DNA from: Aestuariibaculum marinum
GTDB taxonomy: Bacteria; Bacteroidota; Bacteroidia; Flavobacteriales; Flavobacteriaceae
DNA: 64,000 nucleotides
Assembly (NCBI RefSeq): GCF_014596975.1
Contig: NZ_JACVXD010000002.1
Coordinates: 1 to 64,000 of the forward strand
Reading direction: 5' to 3'
The notes under the pieces were generated by a model that was not told the origin of the DNA, ran no database searches, and saw nothing but the letters and a program-made list of their open reading frames with translations. Both the position numbers and the translations under genes were made by a program. Shown in pieces: positions 8,719 to 17,737 of the stretch. The number at the start of each line of letters is the position of its first letter. Within the stretch, counting starts at the first letter, position 1.

Positions 8719-9654
8719 TTAACAAAATTTAGCTTTTATTTTATCGACAATAGTTTGTGCTAATTTTTCCTTGCTCTCTACCGTCCAGCCTGCAACATGA
8801 GGTGTGAGTAACACATGTTCCGAATCGATTAGATACTGAAACGCTTCGGGTAATTCTGAAGAAAATAATGTTTCGAAGGAAGCTTTTTCGTATTCTAACA
8901 CATCAAGACCTGCACCAAGAATTTTACCTGATTTTAAAGCATCAACCAAATCCTGAGTTACCACACTTTTACCACGTGCGGTATTAATAAACCAAAACGG
9001 GCTTTTAAAACCGTTAATAAAATCGGTGTTAATCATCCCCAAAGTTAACGGGGTTTGTGGCGTGTGCAAACTCACTACTTCCACTTTTTCTTGAAACTCT
9101 TCTAAACTTACTTGTTTGGCATTCGCATCACCAACCCCTTCTTTAATATCGTAACACAATACCTCAACATCAAAGCCTCTTAACTTTTTTGCAAAGGCTT
9201 TTCCCATATTACCATAACCAATAATACCTACCGTTCTGCCATCTAATTCAATACCACGATTGGCTTCACGAAGCCATTGTCCATGTCGTACTTCTTTGTC
9301 TGCTTTATTCAATTTATTAAATAGCGATAACAACATCCCTAAGGCATGTTCACCAACTGCATTTCTGTTCCCCTCTGGGGCAGCAATAAGTGTTATACCT
9401 TTTTGTTCGGCATACTCACAATCAATATTTTCTAAACCGGCACCCACGCGTCCAATAAACTTAAGATTTGTAGCAGCATCCAGAAAGGGTTTATCGATGG
9501 TAAATCGGCTACGAAGAATAATTCCATCATAATCTGAAATTTTTGCCTCGACAGCTTCTTTCGATGATGTATAATCTTCATGATTAGTAAATCCTAAATC
9601 GTTTAACTGATTTAGCATGAGCTCGTGATTGGTGTCTAAATGAAGAATTTTCAT
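8719..9654 (-). CDS. D-isomer specific 2-hydroxyacid dehydrogenase (SerA-like)
   Basis: A 311-residue NAD-dependent oxidoreductase. The Rossmann motif GIIGYGNMG spans residues 143-151, followed by the acidic end of beta-2 (CYD). The catalytic triad is visible as Arg in NTARGKSVV, Glu in GLDVLEYE and His in TPHVAGWT. It lacks the C-terminal ACT domain of long SerA enzymes, which fits the short phosphoglycerate dehydrogenase-like group common in flavobacteria. 3-phosphoglycerate is a likely substrate but is not proven. It converges with the serpin gene. Confidence 0.88.
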   Translation of the reverse strand: MKILHLDTNHELMLNQLNDLGFTNHEDYTSSKEAVEAKISDYDGIILRSRFTIDKPFLDAATNLKFIGRVGAGLENIDCEYAEQKGITLIAAPEGNRNAVGEHALGMLLSLFNKLNKADKEVRHGQWLREANRGIELDGRTVGIIGYGNMGKAFAKKLRGFDVEVLCYDIKEGVGDANAKQVSLEEFQEKVEVVSLHTPQTPLTLGMINTDFINGFKSPFWFINTARGKSVVTQDLVDALKSGKILGAGLDVLEYEKASFETLFSSELPEAFQYLIDSEHVLLTPHVAGWTVESKEKLAQTIVDKIKAKFC

Positions 9655-9712
9655 GGTAAAAAATTAGACTGCAAATTTACGAAGTTTCGGGTTAGAGGAC
9701 ATAACAATACCT

Positions 9713-11086
9713 TTAAAACCCTAAAATAAGTTTTGCTATTAAAAAATAGATAAAAATCCCAAACACATCGTTGCTGGTGGTAATAAAAGGCCCTGTAGCC
9801 ACCGCAGCATCGATGCCGCGTTTATCAAGGAAAATTGGAATAAAAGTACCTATAAGAGCAGCCATAATTATAACCGAAATGAGCGCAACACATATGGTTA
9901 ACGACTCGTAATAACTTGTTTTAAAAGCAAAATGACTTATTAACAACACAATAGCAGCTATAGCCAATCCGTTAACCAATCCTAATGCGAACTCTTTAAG
10001 TAAACGACTAAAAATTTTACCATCTATTGTATCGTTTGCTAAACCTTGTACCACAATTGCTGAAGATTGCACGCCAACATTACCTGCAGTTGCCTGAATT
10101 AATGGAATAAACATTAATAATGCTGGAAATTTTTCCATAGCATCACTAAATCCGTTAATAATACTGGCAGCACCAATACCTCCAAACATACCAATAAGTA
10201 ACCATGGTAAGCGGGCTTTGGTTAACTTCCAGATGCTATCATCGGCTTCAACATCTTGAGAAATACCGGCCGCTAACTGATAGTCGCGTTCAGCCTCTTC
10301 TTTCATCACATCGACAATATCATCGATGGTAATTCTACCTAACAATTTCATATCGTCGTCTACAACAGGAATGGCCTCTAAATCATATTTTTGCATGACT
10401 CTTGCCACATCTTCAGCATGATCTTTTACATGAACATAATCGACACTTGAAATATAAATATCTGAAATTTTTTGTTCATTTTTAGCAACAACTAAATCTT
10501 TTAAAGATAGGCGCCCCACTAACTTTTCCTGTTTATCGACCACATAAACCGAATGTACGCGGGTAACTTCTTTGGCTTGCCCACGAATACGACGTAAACA
10601 CCCAGCTACCGTCCAGGTATCGTAAACCTTAACCAACTCTTTAGCCATCAATCCACCAGCAGAATCTTCGTCGTATTTAAGTAACTCGGTAATTTCAGCC
10701 TTGTGCTCTTCATCCTCAATTTGAGAGATAACCTCTTGGCGGCGTTCCTGTGGTAACTCAGCAATAATATCGGCAGCATCATCGGTATCTAATTCACCAA
10801 TCTCTTCGGCAATTTCTTTGGTCGATAAATTTCTCAGGACTTTTTCTCGATTGTCCTCATCGAGCTCCATTAAAATATCGGCCGTCGTTTCAGAATCCAG
10901 AAGTTTAATCACATACATGGCCTCTTCAAGATCCAGCTCATCAAGAATCTCGGCAATATCGGCGTAATGAAAATCGTCTAACAGGTTTTTAAGATCTTTA
11001 TCACGGTTTAAGCGGATAAGACTTTCTACCTGATTAACTAAATCGTCTGTCAACTCAAATTGTATGTTTTCTGTTTCTTCTGCCAA
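9713..11086 (-). CDS. mgtE: Magnesium transporter MgtE
   Basis: A 457-residue Mg2+ channel. The order is an N-terminal MgtE_N superhelical domain (about 25-130, with repeated DAADIIAELP and EDEEHKAEI units), two CBS domains (about 135-265, with SVYVVDKQEKLVGRLSLKDL), the plug helix, and five membrane helices from about 290 to the end. The pore helix has the conserved FIPLIQATAGNVGVQSSA stretch. The CBS and N domains sense cytosolic Mg2+ and close the gate. It lies three bases after rsmA in the same direction and is probably cotranscribed. Confidence 0.95.
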   Translation of the reverse strand: MAEETENIQFELTDDLVNQVESLIRLNRDKDLKNLLDDFHYADIAEILDELDLEEAMYVIKLLDSETTADILMELDEDNREKVLRNLSTKEIAEEIGELDTDDAADIIAELPQERRQEVISQIEDEEHKAEITELLKYDEDSAGGLMAKELVKVYDTWTVAGCLRRIRGQAKEVTRVHSVYVVDKQEKLVGRLSLKDLVVAKNEQKISDIYISSVDYVHVKDHAEDVARVMQKYDLEAIPVVDDDMKLLGRITIDDIVDVMKEEAERDYQLAAGISQDVEADDSIWKLTKARLPWLLIGMFGGIGAASIINGFSDAMEKFPALLMFIPLIQATAGNVGVQSSAIVVQGLANDTIDGKIFSRLLKEFALGLVNGLAIAAIVLLISHFAFKTSYYESLTICVALISVIIMAALIGTFIPIFLDKRGIDAAVATGPFITTSNDVFGIFIYFLIAKLILGF

Positions 11087-11089
11087 ATG

Positions 11090-11890
11090 TTATGCTTTAA
11101 TATCGTTTTCTATTAATTGTGTAAGTTCTATAAACTGCTGAACATTGAGTTGTTCCGGGCGTTTATCAAATATACTATTTGCTTTTAAACTATCGCTTAA
11201 ATTAAATGTTTTTAAGCTGTTACGAATAGTTTTTCGACGTTGCTGAAAAGCCGCCTTGACTACTTTAAAGAATAAGGCATCGTCACAAGGCAAACTGTAA
11301 TCGGCTTTACGAATTAATCGCATCACTCCAGAGTCGACCTTTGGTGGCGGGTTAAACACATCTGGCGGTACTGTAAATAAATATTCGGCATCGTAATACG
11401 CCTGAGCCAAAACGGACAAAATACCGTACACCTTGCTGCCTTCTTTTGAACAAATACGCTCGGCAACTTCCTTTTGAAACATCCCTGAAAATTCAGGAAT
11501 CTGGTCACGCATCTCCAGCATTTTAAAAACAATCTGCGTTGAAATATTATAAGGAAAGTTCCCGATGATTGCAAAAGGCTCTCCTTTAAAAACCTCGTTT
11601 AAATCGTACTTTAAAAAATCTTTTTCAATAATTCGCGGTGCTAAATTCAGATAATTAGACTGCAAATACTCTACCGACTCCGTATCTATTTCAATCACAT
11701 ATGTAGTAATATCCTTTTTAAGAAGATATTTGGTAAGCACACCCATACCAGGCCCAATCTCTAAAACCGATTTGTAACCGTTTAAAGTAAGTGTATCTGC
11801 AATATCTTGTGCTACACTTTCATCATTTAAGAAATGCTGTCCTAAATGTTTTTTTGCCTTTACCTGATGTTGATTGGAATTATTTGCCAC
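11090..11890 (-). CDS. rsmA: 16S rRNA adenine dimethyltransferase RsmA (KsgA)
   Basis: Dimethylates the two adjacent adenines in the 3'-terminal hairpin of 16S rRNA during small-subunit maturation. The 266-residue protein has the family start [11 protein letters not shown] (13-23), the SAM motif EIGPGMG (44-50) and the catalytic NFPY (111-114). The C-terminal small helical domain follows [12 protein letters not shown]. It precedes mgtE, and a -7 box lies upstream at 11913-11920. Confidence 0.97.
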   Translation of the reverse strand: MANNSNQHQVKAKKHLGQHFLNDESVAQDIADTLTLNGYKSVLEIGPGMGVLTKYLLKKDITTYVIEIDTESVEYLQSNYLNLAPRIIEKDFLKYDLNEVFKGEPFAIIGNFPYNISTQIVFKMLEMRDQIPEFSGMFQKEVAERICSKEGSKVYGILSVLAQAYYDAEYLFTVPPDVFNPPPKVDSGVMRLIRKADYSLPCDDALFFKVVKAAFQQRRKTIRNSLKTFNLSDSLKANSIFDKRPEQLNVQQFIELTQLIENDIKA

Positions 11891-11912
11891 AGAATATTGA
11901 ATATTTTAAATG

Positions 11913-11920
11913 CAAAAGTA
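11913..11920 (-). promoter_or_regulatory. -7 box upstream of rsmA
   Basis: Minus-strand TACTTTTG, a full match to TAnnTTTG, 23 bases before the rsmA ATG. No convincing -33 TTG is seen. Confidence 0.4.
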
Positions 11921-11983
11921 AGTTTTATAATTTGGAATAGCTGCATTTCTCAAGGATTCGCAACTTATTCAATAAAACGACAC

Positions 11984-12307
11984 CTACTTAAAGTTTACCG
12001 TGTACTCGTCTACTATTTGAAGTTCGGTTCTAAACGACAACACTTTATCACCAAAACGCTTCACCACATCTTCTCTTAAAATACCGGCATGATCTCTTAA
12101 ATAGTCGTCTAAAGCCTCACGAGATGTTGCTCTGTACTGCACCGAATAGGTAACGCCTCCCATATCTTCCTCTACCAACACACGTGTTAAAGTCGCTGTT
12201 TTAAACTTTCCTGTAGATAACACCTGCGGAATGTGATCTTTTATCCATACTAACCACTGCTCGTGAATTGACTCCTCTACATTTGAAGTAACGTTATATA
12301 TATACAT
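11984..12307 (-). CDS. DUF4286 family protein
   Basis: A 107-residue cytosolic protein. It matches the DUF4286 pattern: MYIYNVTSNVEESIHEQWLVW at the start, a central TLTRVLVEED and GVTYSVQYRA strand pair, and DDYLRDHAGILREDVVKRFGDKVLSFRTEL at the end. The fold is probably a ferredoxin-like dimeric barrel similar to antibiotic-biosynthesis monooxygenase relatives. No reaction is known. It commonly lies near rsmA in flavobacteria, as here. Confidence 0.8.
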   Translation of the reverse strand: MYIYNVTSNVEESIHEQWLVWIKDHIPQVLSTGKFKTATLTRVLVEEDMGGVTYSVQYRATSREALDDYLRDHAGILREDVVKRFGDKVLSFRTELQIVDEYTVNFK

Positions 12308-12359
12308 AATGAAAGTGTTTTTGCAAAGTACCGTAGTTCTGCAACAGCATCAAAGTATT

Positions 12360-12953
12360 TTAGCGTAAAATTGGAATAGCTGGAACATATTTATACGATT
12401 TATTTTGATAAACCCTAATGGTATTAATAACAGTAACTAAAATATTAAAACCGTAGGTGATAAATATAAATTTAATTATCCCAAAGGGGCCTACAGATAT
12501 TCCTAAGCTGCCTGATGTTCTAAAAAAACCTAAAAAGCTTGACATTATTAATAAATAAAAAGTAAACAATACCAGAACCCAAGTGATTTGAAAGTTCATA
12601 ATTGACTTTCCTAATTTATCTACGCCTTTTAATTTATCCTTCTTCAATATCCATAAAACAAGAGGGATGATGATTCCTAAAATGGGAAAGAACAAAAAGC
12701 TTAAGGATGATATACTCATAAAAGTTAAATACCCTTTATCTTCCTGAATTTTCCAATCAATGATATCTTCAGGAGTACAATCTAAAGCATTAGCCAATTT
12801 TCTTAAGGAATCACCTCTAGGTTCGGTTTCGCTATTCTCAATTCTTTGAATGGTTCGCAGGCTTAAACTGGAGGCTTCAGCTAGATCTTCCTGAGATAAT
12901 CCTTTTCTGTTTCTTAATTCTTTTACACGTTGTGCTAAATTCAATTCACTCAT
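12360..12953 (-). CDS. Membrane-bound XRE-type regulator (HTH plus DUF4870)
   Basis: A 197-residue fusion. Residues 8-65 form a Cro/C1-type HTH with the recognition segment LSQEDLAEASSLSLRTIQRIE. Residues about 75-185 contain three to four membrane helices of the DUF4870 type, including the LGKSIMNFQITW motif. The DNA-binding head is therefore probably tethered to the inner membrane and could read a membrane signal. The target is unknown; autoregulation is plausible. It is a single gene with about 120 bases free upstream. Confidence 0.85.
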   Translation of the reverse strand: MSELNLAQRVKELRNRKGLSQEDLAEASSLSLRTIQRIENSETEPRGDSLRKLANALDCTPEDIIDWKIQEDKGYLTFMSISSLSFLFFPILGIIIPLVLWILKKDKLKGVDKLGKSIMNFQITWVLVLFTFYLLIMSSFLGFFRTSGSLGISVGPFGIIKFIFITYGFNILVTVINTIRVYQNKSYKYVPAIPILR

Positions 12954-13072
12954 TTTTTATAGGTTTTAATTTTGACTAAAATTATGTCTCAGAGCTTCAT
13001 TTTGATAACGTCTTTAGAACGACATGTTTACGTCATAAGTGTCAAAACCTAATGTTTTCGGTATATTTGAGG

Positions 13073-14851
13073 CTAATTTATAAAATCGCCACGCAAAGCA
13101 CGATAGCGCTTTCTGGCATCTACAAAGTAAATACTATCGGCATGATTAAAAATAATTTGCTCGTATAAAGGCTTAGCTTTTTCCGGCTGATTCAGGATAT
13201 TTTCATAAATATCAGCCAGACTAAATAATGCGTCATCAACCAAAATGCCATCACTAAAATTTTCTATTATACTCTCATAATTGGCTTTTGCCTGGTCAAA
13301 CTGTTCACGGGCTTCAAATAATTGTGCTTGTTTGAATAAGGCCTGAGGAATAATCGCTTCGGTTTTATGTTCACTCAATATTTTATTAAGCAAATCTATA
13401 GCTGCTTCTTCCTTATTTTGAAATGCCAACAAATCGGCCTTTGCATACATTTTTAAAGCGGTTTGCAAAGAATCGCCATCATATTTATTATCCGTTATCA
13501 GGAGTTTTAAATCTAAAGCATCATTAGCTATTAATTGCGATGTTGAGGCTTTTAAGATATTTAATTGAGATTCTGCCCATTTAAAATCTCCTTTGTAATA
13601 ACTTGTTTTCGCCACTTTAAAGCGCGCTTCCTGAGAAATGGTACTATTCTTTAAGTTCCGCTGAATTTGTGTATAGTAAATTAAGGCATTATTAAATTTT
13701 TCCTGTAAGACTAAAATATCGCCAAGCTCAAGCTTTACCTCCGCCTGCTGCATTTGATTTAAAGGTAATTTTAAGGTATCCTCTAGAAACTTTGTCGCCT
13801 TATCCGGTTGGTCATTTGAAAACGCTAAAAAGTGGGCATACCCCAATTGCAATTTAAATGTTAATGAGGACAGACCGAATTCAGAAAACAACTCCTGATA
13901 CTTTTCATTTATGATTGCGTATTCTTTCTTGGGTGTTTGTCGCGTTTCAATCTGAATTAGATTATAATGGGCGTTAAGCAACATTTCGGTATCCTGAGCC
14001 GTTTCGGTTACGAAAGTTAAAATATCTTTTGCTATATCAAGTTCACCTTCATTCATCGCTATTTCTGCAAGGTCTTCAATACTATCAAGGCTTTCTGGTT
14101 GGCGCATAAAAATAGCTTTCTCCTGCACAAAGGCTTTATTGTAATCTTTCTGCTGAATAAATAACCAACTCAACAACTGGTTCCACAAGACCTGAGGTTC
14201 TTGTTGCATTTTTTTAAGTAAAATCTTTCTGAACAGAATATTATTTTCATTCTCTCCATTCTCACTTATAAAGTCGCTTATAAATCGCTTTACATTACTT
14301 AAGGCTATAGGATTGGCTTCGGCGAAATCGACATAACCAATAAACATCTCTTCAATATTCCCCAATTCTCCATTTAATTGTGCCAATTGCAAATTGAAAT
14401 TAAAATCAGGTTTTAATGCCATAGCCTTTTCATAGGCCTGTATGGTTTCATTTAAAAGTGTATGACCTTGAAAACTCTTAGCAACTGCAAACACATTACT
14501 TGGGCGCTCTTCTATGCTATTAAGGGCTTCATTATAATATAAAGTGGCTTGTTCCAAATCTCCTTTAAGCTGGTAATTATAACCCAAATCCACTTTAAAT
14601 GCGGGGTAATTAACACGTTGAATTAGTTTCAATAGCAAAGTTTCTGCCTCGGTGTACTGCTCCAGTTCCTGATGTGCTGAAACAATCTGATTTATATAAT
14701 TGACGTTGGAAGGTGATTCGGCATATAGTTTTTTGTACTCGAACAAGGCTTTCTCGAAATCACCATTATTAAAATATTCGCGAGCTAGCATATCGCTTTG
14801 CGCAAATGCAGCTGAACTCACCAATAGAAAAATAACAAATAAACGTCTCAT
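13073..14851 (-). CDS. Exported tetratricopeptide repeat protein
   Basis: A 592-residue protein with a Sec signal peptide (MRRLFVIFLLVSSAAFAQ) and TPR units over most of the rest. Recognisable repeats start at about residue 25 (AREYFNNGDFEKALFEYKKLY) and recur around 330-470 and 480-590; the last ones have PQALFKQAQLFEAREQFDQAKANYESII. It is a periplasmic or envelope scaffold typical of Bacteroidota. No catalytic domain is seen. A terminator from upstream transcription lies 50 bases before its start. Confidence 0.8.
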   Translation of the reverse strand: MRRLFVIFLLVSSAAFAQSDMLAREYFNNGDFEKALFEYKKLYAESPSNVNYINQIVSAHQELEQYTEAETLLLKLIQRVNYPAFKVDLGYNYQLKGDLEQATLYYNEALNSIEERPSNVFAVAKSFQGHTLLNETIQAYEKAMALKPDFNFNLQLAQLNGELGNIEEMFIGYVDFAEANPIALSNVKRFISDFISENGENENNILFRKILLKKMQQEPQVLWNQLLSWLFIQQKDYNKAFVQEKAIFMRQPESLDSIEDLAEIAMNEGELDIAKDILTFVTETAQDTEMLLNAHYNLIQIETRQTPKKEYAIINEKYQELFSEFGLSSLTFKLQLGYAHFLAFSNDQPDKATKFLEDTLKLPLNQMQQAEVKLELGDILVLQEKFNNALIYYTQIQRNLKNSTISQEARFKVAKTSYYKGDFKWAESQLNILKASTSQLIANDALDLKLLITDNKYDGDSLQTALKMYAKADLLAFQNKEEAAIDLLNKILSEHKTEAIIPQALFKQAQLFEAREQFDQAKANYESIIENFSDGILVDDALFSLADIYENILNQPEKAKPLYEQIIFNHADSIYFVDARKRYRALRGDFIN

Positions 14852-14899
14852 ACCGTAAATATAATAAATGCCATGTGTAGATGTAGCATCTTACTGAAA

Positions 14900-14928
14900 T
14901 AAAAAATGCCCGAATAACATCCGGGCAT
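14900..14928 (-). terminator. Terminator between the 41-aa ORF and the TPR gene
   Basis: Minus-strand arms ATGCCCG and CGGGCAT (plus positions 14922-14928 and 14906-14912) with a nine-base loop, followed by a run of six T. It separates the TPR gene from the small ORF at 15083-15208. Confidence 0.7.
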
Positions 14929-15082
14929 AACCAACCAAAATTAATGTTCTATTAACTACCTCCTAAAATGAAAGTAACACTCGATTGGGGACAGTCTTAA
15001 TTGCACCGCATAAGCGATAACAGACAGTTTAGATTGAACACTTAATTATAAAAATTAGAATTTAAATTCTTGCTGTAAAATG

Positions 15083-15208
15083 TTATTCTGCAGTAATTAC
15101 ATTTTCAGTTTTATGTTCAGAATGAAAAATATCGAAATCTGAAAATAAAACTTTCGATGCTACAAAAATTAACGTGATAAGAATGAGTAGGCGTTTAACA
15201 TTTTTCAT
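15083..15208 (-). CDS. Small membrane or exported protein, 41 aa
   Basis: A 41-codon frame starting ATG at 15208. It encodes MKNVKRLLILITLIF, then VASKVLFSDFDIF and a polar tail ending ITAE. A basic N-terminus followed by one hydrophobic helix fits a small single-pass membrane protein or a short exported peptide. It fills an otherwise empty 527-base gap, faces the same way as its neighbours and has a terminator about 150 bases downstream. I do not recognise a family. Conservation in relatives would be the decisive test. Confidence 0.45.
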   Translation of the reverse strand: MKNVKRLLILITLIFVASKVLFSDFDIFHSEHKTENVITAE

Positions 15209-15331
15209 GGTAGGTCAGGTTTTTCAGTTTTGGAGCTCCTAACTTCGAAAAATTATTTAAAAACGCAAAATAATAAGGCAACAAATCGACTAAAAACGCT
15301 GTTAATTAACACTTTGTCGATTTTAAAATTT

Positions 15332-15369
15332 AAAAATCGGGTAATTTGTAAGTTTTTTACCCGATTTTT
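15332..15369. terminator. Bidirectional terminator after serS
   Basis: Arms AAAAATCGGGTAA (15332-15344) and TTACCCGATTTTT (15357-15369), 13 bp perfect, with a 12-base loop. It begins 10 bases after the serS stop codon on the minus strand. Confidence 0.75.
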
Positions 15370-15378
15370 ATTGTTCTG

Positions 15379-16650
15379 TTAATCAATGATTTTAAATCCT
15401 GTATATGGCTGTAAAACTTCAGGGATAACAATACCCTCTTCCGTCTGGCAATTTTCTAAAATTCCCGCTAAAACACGAGGTAAGGCTAACGAACTTCCAT
15501 TTAAAGTATGAGCCAATTCGTTTTTACCATCACTGTTTTTAAAACGCAGTTTTAATCGGTTAGCCTGGAAAGTTTCAAAGTTAGACACCGATGAGATTTC
15601 TAACCAACGGTCTTGTGCTGTAGAGAACACTTCAAAATCGTAAGTTAACGCAGATGTAAACCCTAAATCGCCTCCACATAATCTAAGAATTCTGTATGGT
15701 AATTTAAGTTCCTGTAAAATTCCTTTTACATGTTCTACCATACCGTCTAAAGCCTCATAAGATTTGCTTGGATGTTCTACACGTAAAATTTCAACTTTAT
15801 CGAACTGGTGTAAACGATTTAAACCTCTAACGTGGGCACCGTAACTTCCCGCCTCACGACGGAAACATGGTGTGTATCCTGTGATACCTATTGGCAATTC
15901 ACTTTCGTTAAGCACCACATCTCTAAAAATGTTAGTTCCCGGAACCTCAGCTGTTGGAATTAAATATAAGTTATCGGCTGTTACATGGTACATTTGCCCT
16001 TCTTTATCAGGCAACTGTCCAGTACCAAACCCTGATGCCTCATTTACTAAATGCGGCAACTGAAATTCGGTGTAACCTGCTGCTGTATTTTTATCTAAAA
16101 AGTAAGCAATTAAGGCACGTTGTAATCGAGCACCTTTGCCTTTATACACCGGAAAACCTGCTCCAGTAATTTTATTCCCTAATTCGAAATCGATAATATC
16201 GTATTTCTTAGCCAGTTCCCAGTGTGGCAAGGCCCCTTCATGTAATTTAGGAATGTCGCCTTCTCTGTAAACTTCCTCATTATCCTCATCTGTTGAACCA
16301 GTCGGAACAATATCGTTTGGCACATTAGGAATTTTATAAAGTAACTCACTCAACTCGGTTGACTTTGTGTTTAAAGCTTCGGTAAGTTCTTTAGATAATT
16401 CTTTTAACTGACCCGTTTTTTCCTTTAACGCATTTGCCTCTTGTGCCTTACCAGATTTGTACAAGTTTCCTATTTCCTTGGATAAGGCATTGGATTCAGC
16501 TAAAGTGTTATCTAATTCTGTTTGAATTCGACGTCTGTCTTCATCAAATGCAATAACATTATTAATCATCTCAGCAGCATCAATATTACGTTTTGCTAAG
16601 CGATTAATTACCAAATCTTTGTTTTCTCTAATAAAAGGAACTTGTAACAT
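15379..16650 (-). CDS. serS: Serine--tRNA ligase
   Basis: Charges tRNA-Ser (and tRNA-Sec where present) in the cytosol. The 423-residue protein has the N-terminal tRNA-binding long coiled coil (about 28-105). The class II catalytic core follows with motif 2 FRREAGSYG and motif 3 LALPRVLAGILENCQ, plus the TAEVPGTN serine/ATP loop. The length is normal for bacterial SerRS. A -7 box lies at 16670-16677. Confidence 0.97.
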   Translation of the reverse strand: MLQVPFIRENKDLVINRLAKRNIDAAEMINNVIAFDEDRRRIQTELDNTLAESNALSKEIGNLYKSGKAQEANALKEKTGQLKELSKELTEALNTKSTELSELLYKIPNVPNDIVPTGSTDEDNEEVYREGDIPKLHEGALPHWELAKKYDIIDFELGNKITGAGFPVYKGKGARLQRALIAYFLDKNTAAGYTEFQLPHLVNEASGFGTGQLPDKEGQMYHVTADNLYLIPTAEVPGTNIFRDVVLNESELPIGITGYTPCFRREAGSYGAHVRGLNRLHQFDKVEILRVEHPSKSYEALDGMVEHVKGILQELKLPYRILRLCGGDLGFTSALTYDFEVFSTAQDRWLEISSVSNFETFQANRLKLRFKNSDGKNELAHTLNGSSLALPRVLAGILENCQTEEGIVIPEVLQPYTGFKIID

Positions 16651-16669
16651 GAATATAAAATTTAAGCGA

Positions 16670-16677
16670 CAAATTTA
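16670..16677 (-). promoter_or_regulatory. -7 box upstream of serS
   Basis: Minus-strand TAAATTTG, a full match to TAnnTTTG, 20 bases before the serS ATG. No clear -33 element is seen. Confidence 0.4.
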
Positions 16678-16723
16678 ATGAATTGCACGATATTTAGTTG
16701 GCTTTTTAAAACTAAAAATCCAA

Positions 16724-17656
16724 TTAAAAGTGCGAGGCTATATAAGTTAGTGAGGTTTCTTTATCTTTTTGTAATTGCTCTTTTAAAGCCTCTATAGATT
16801 CGAAGGTTTTCTCATCTCGAATACGGTGTAGTAAGTCTATTTGAATTTGTTTTCCGTAGATATCTTCATTGAAGTCGAAAAAGTGCACTTCAATCGTTTC
16901 TTTGTTTCCTTTAACCGTTGGATTCGTTCCGATGTTCATCATACCAAACACTGTTGCTCCATCAATAATCGATTTTACTACGTAAGCACCTTGTTTAGGT
17001 ATTAATTTATAATCTTCTTCTATTTTAATATTGGCTGTTGGGTAATCTATTTGTCTCCCTAAGGCTTTCCCTTCAACTACCGTTCCTGTGAGCATAAAAT
17101 TATACCCCAAATAAGCATTTGCCTTGTCGATATCTCCCTCACCTAAAGCCACTCTTATTTTCGTAGAACTTACCGAAACATCATCTATATCCTGAGCAGA
17201 AATTTCTTCAACATCAAATCCGTAAAGCTCGCCATACTTTTTCAAGTCGTTTATATCGGCATTTCGGTTTCTGCCAAATCGATGATCATAACCAATAATA
17301 ACTTTTTTAGCGTGAAGCGTATCAACTAGAATTTCTTTAACAAACTCTTCAGCAGTTAAACGTGAAAATTCTTTGGTAAATTTTTTAATAAGTAAATAAT
17401 CTAAACCTAAGCCATCTAAAATGGCACGGCGTTCATTTATGGTATTAATCAACTTAATATTAGAATCCTTTTGCAACACCATTCGCGGATGCGGAAAGAA
17501 CGTAAGGATTACCGATTTTAAGTGCGATAGCTTCCCTGTATTAATTAAACGGTTAATTATTTTTTGATGCCCAATATGAACTCCGTCGAAAGTTCCTATG
17601 GTAACAACTGATGGCGTATCAGAGCTGTAAGCCGTAATATTTTCAATCTTGCACAT
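16724..17656 (-). CDS. ribF: Bifunctional riboflavin kinase/FAD synthetase
   Basis: Phosphorylates riboflavin to FMN and adenylates FMN to FAD. The 310-residue protein has the N-terminal nucleotidyltransferase domain with GTFDGVHIGH (22-31) and the ISSTKIR-like SVSSTKIRVAL segment. The C-terminal riboflavin kinase barrel has GKALGRQIDYPTANI, with the catalytic PTAN. It precedes serS with 73 bases between and is divergent from the metallopeptidase gene. Confidence 0.96.
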   Translation of the reverse strand: MCKIENITAYSSDTPSVVTIGTFDGVHIGHQKIINRLINTGKLSHLKSVILTFFPHPRMVLQKDSNIKLINTINERRAILDGLGLDYLLIKKFTKEFSRLTAEEFVKEILVDTLHAKKVIIGYDHRFGRNRNADINDLKKYGELYGFDVEEISAQDIDDVSVSSTKIRVALGEGDIDKANAYLGYNFMLTGTVVEGKALGRQIDYPTANIKIEEDYKLIPKQGAYVVKSIIDGATVFGMMNIGTNPTVKGNKETIEVHFFDFNEDIYGKQIQIDLLHRIRDEKTFESIEALKEQLQKDKETSLTYIASHF

Positions 17657-17691
17657 AAAAGCTATTAATTGCTAATTTGATTTAAAAAAGT

Positions 17692-17699
17692 TAGATTTG
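17692..17699 (+). promoter_or_regulatory. -7 box upstream of the metallopeptidase gene
   Basis: TAGATTTG matches TAnnTTTG, 38 bases before the ATG at 17738. A TTTG at 17676-17679 is closer (12 bp) than a normal -33 element, so only the -7 box is supported. Confidence 0.35.
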
Positions 17700-17737
17700 T
17701 TATTAGCGTTTTAATAATCTCGTTCTAAATCAGTTTT

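Noticed and set aside
13061..13070. Plus-strand TATATTTG box near the 3' end of the TPR gene
   Set aside because: There is no plus-strand gene downstream; transcription would run antisense through the TPR gene. It could be chance.
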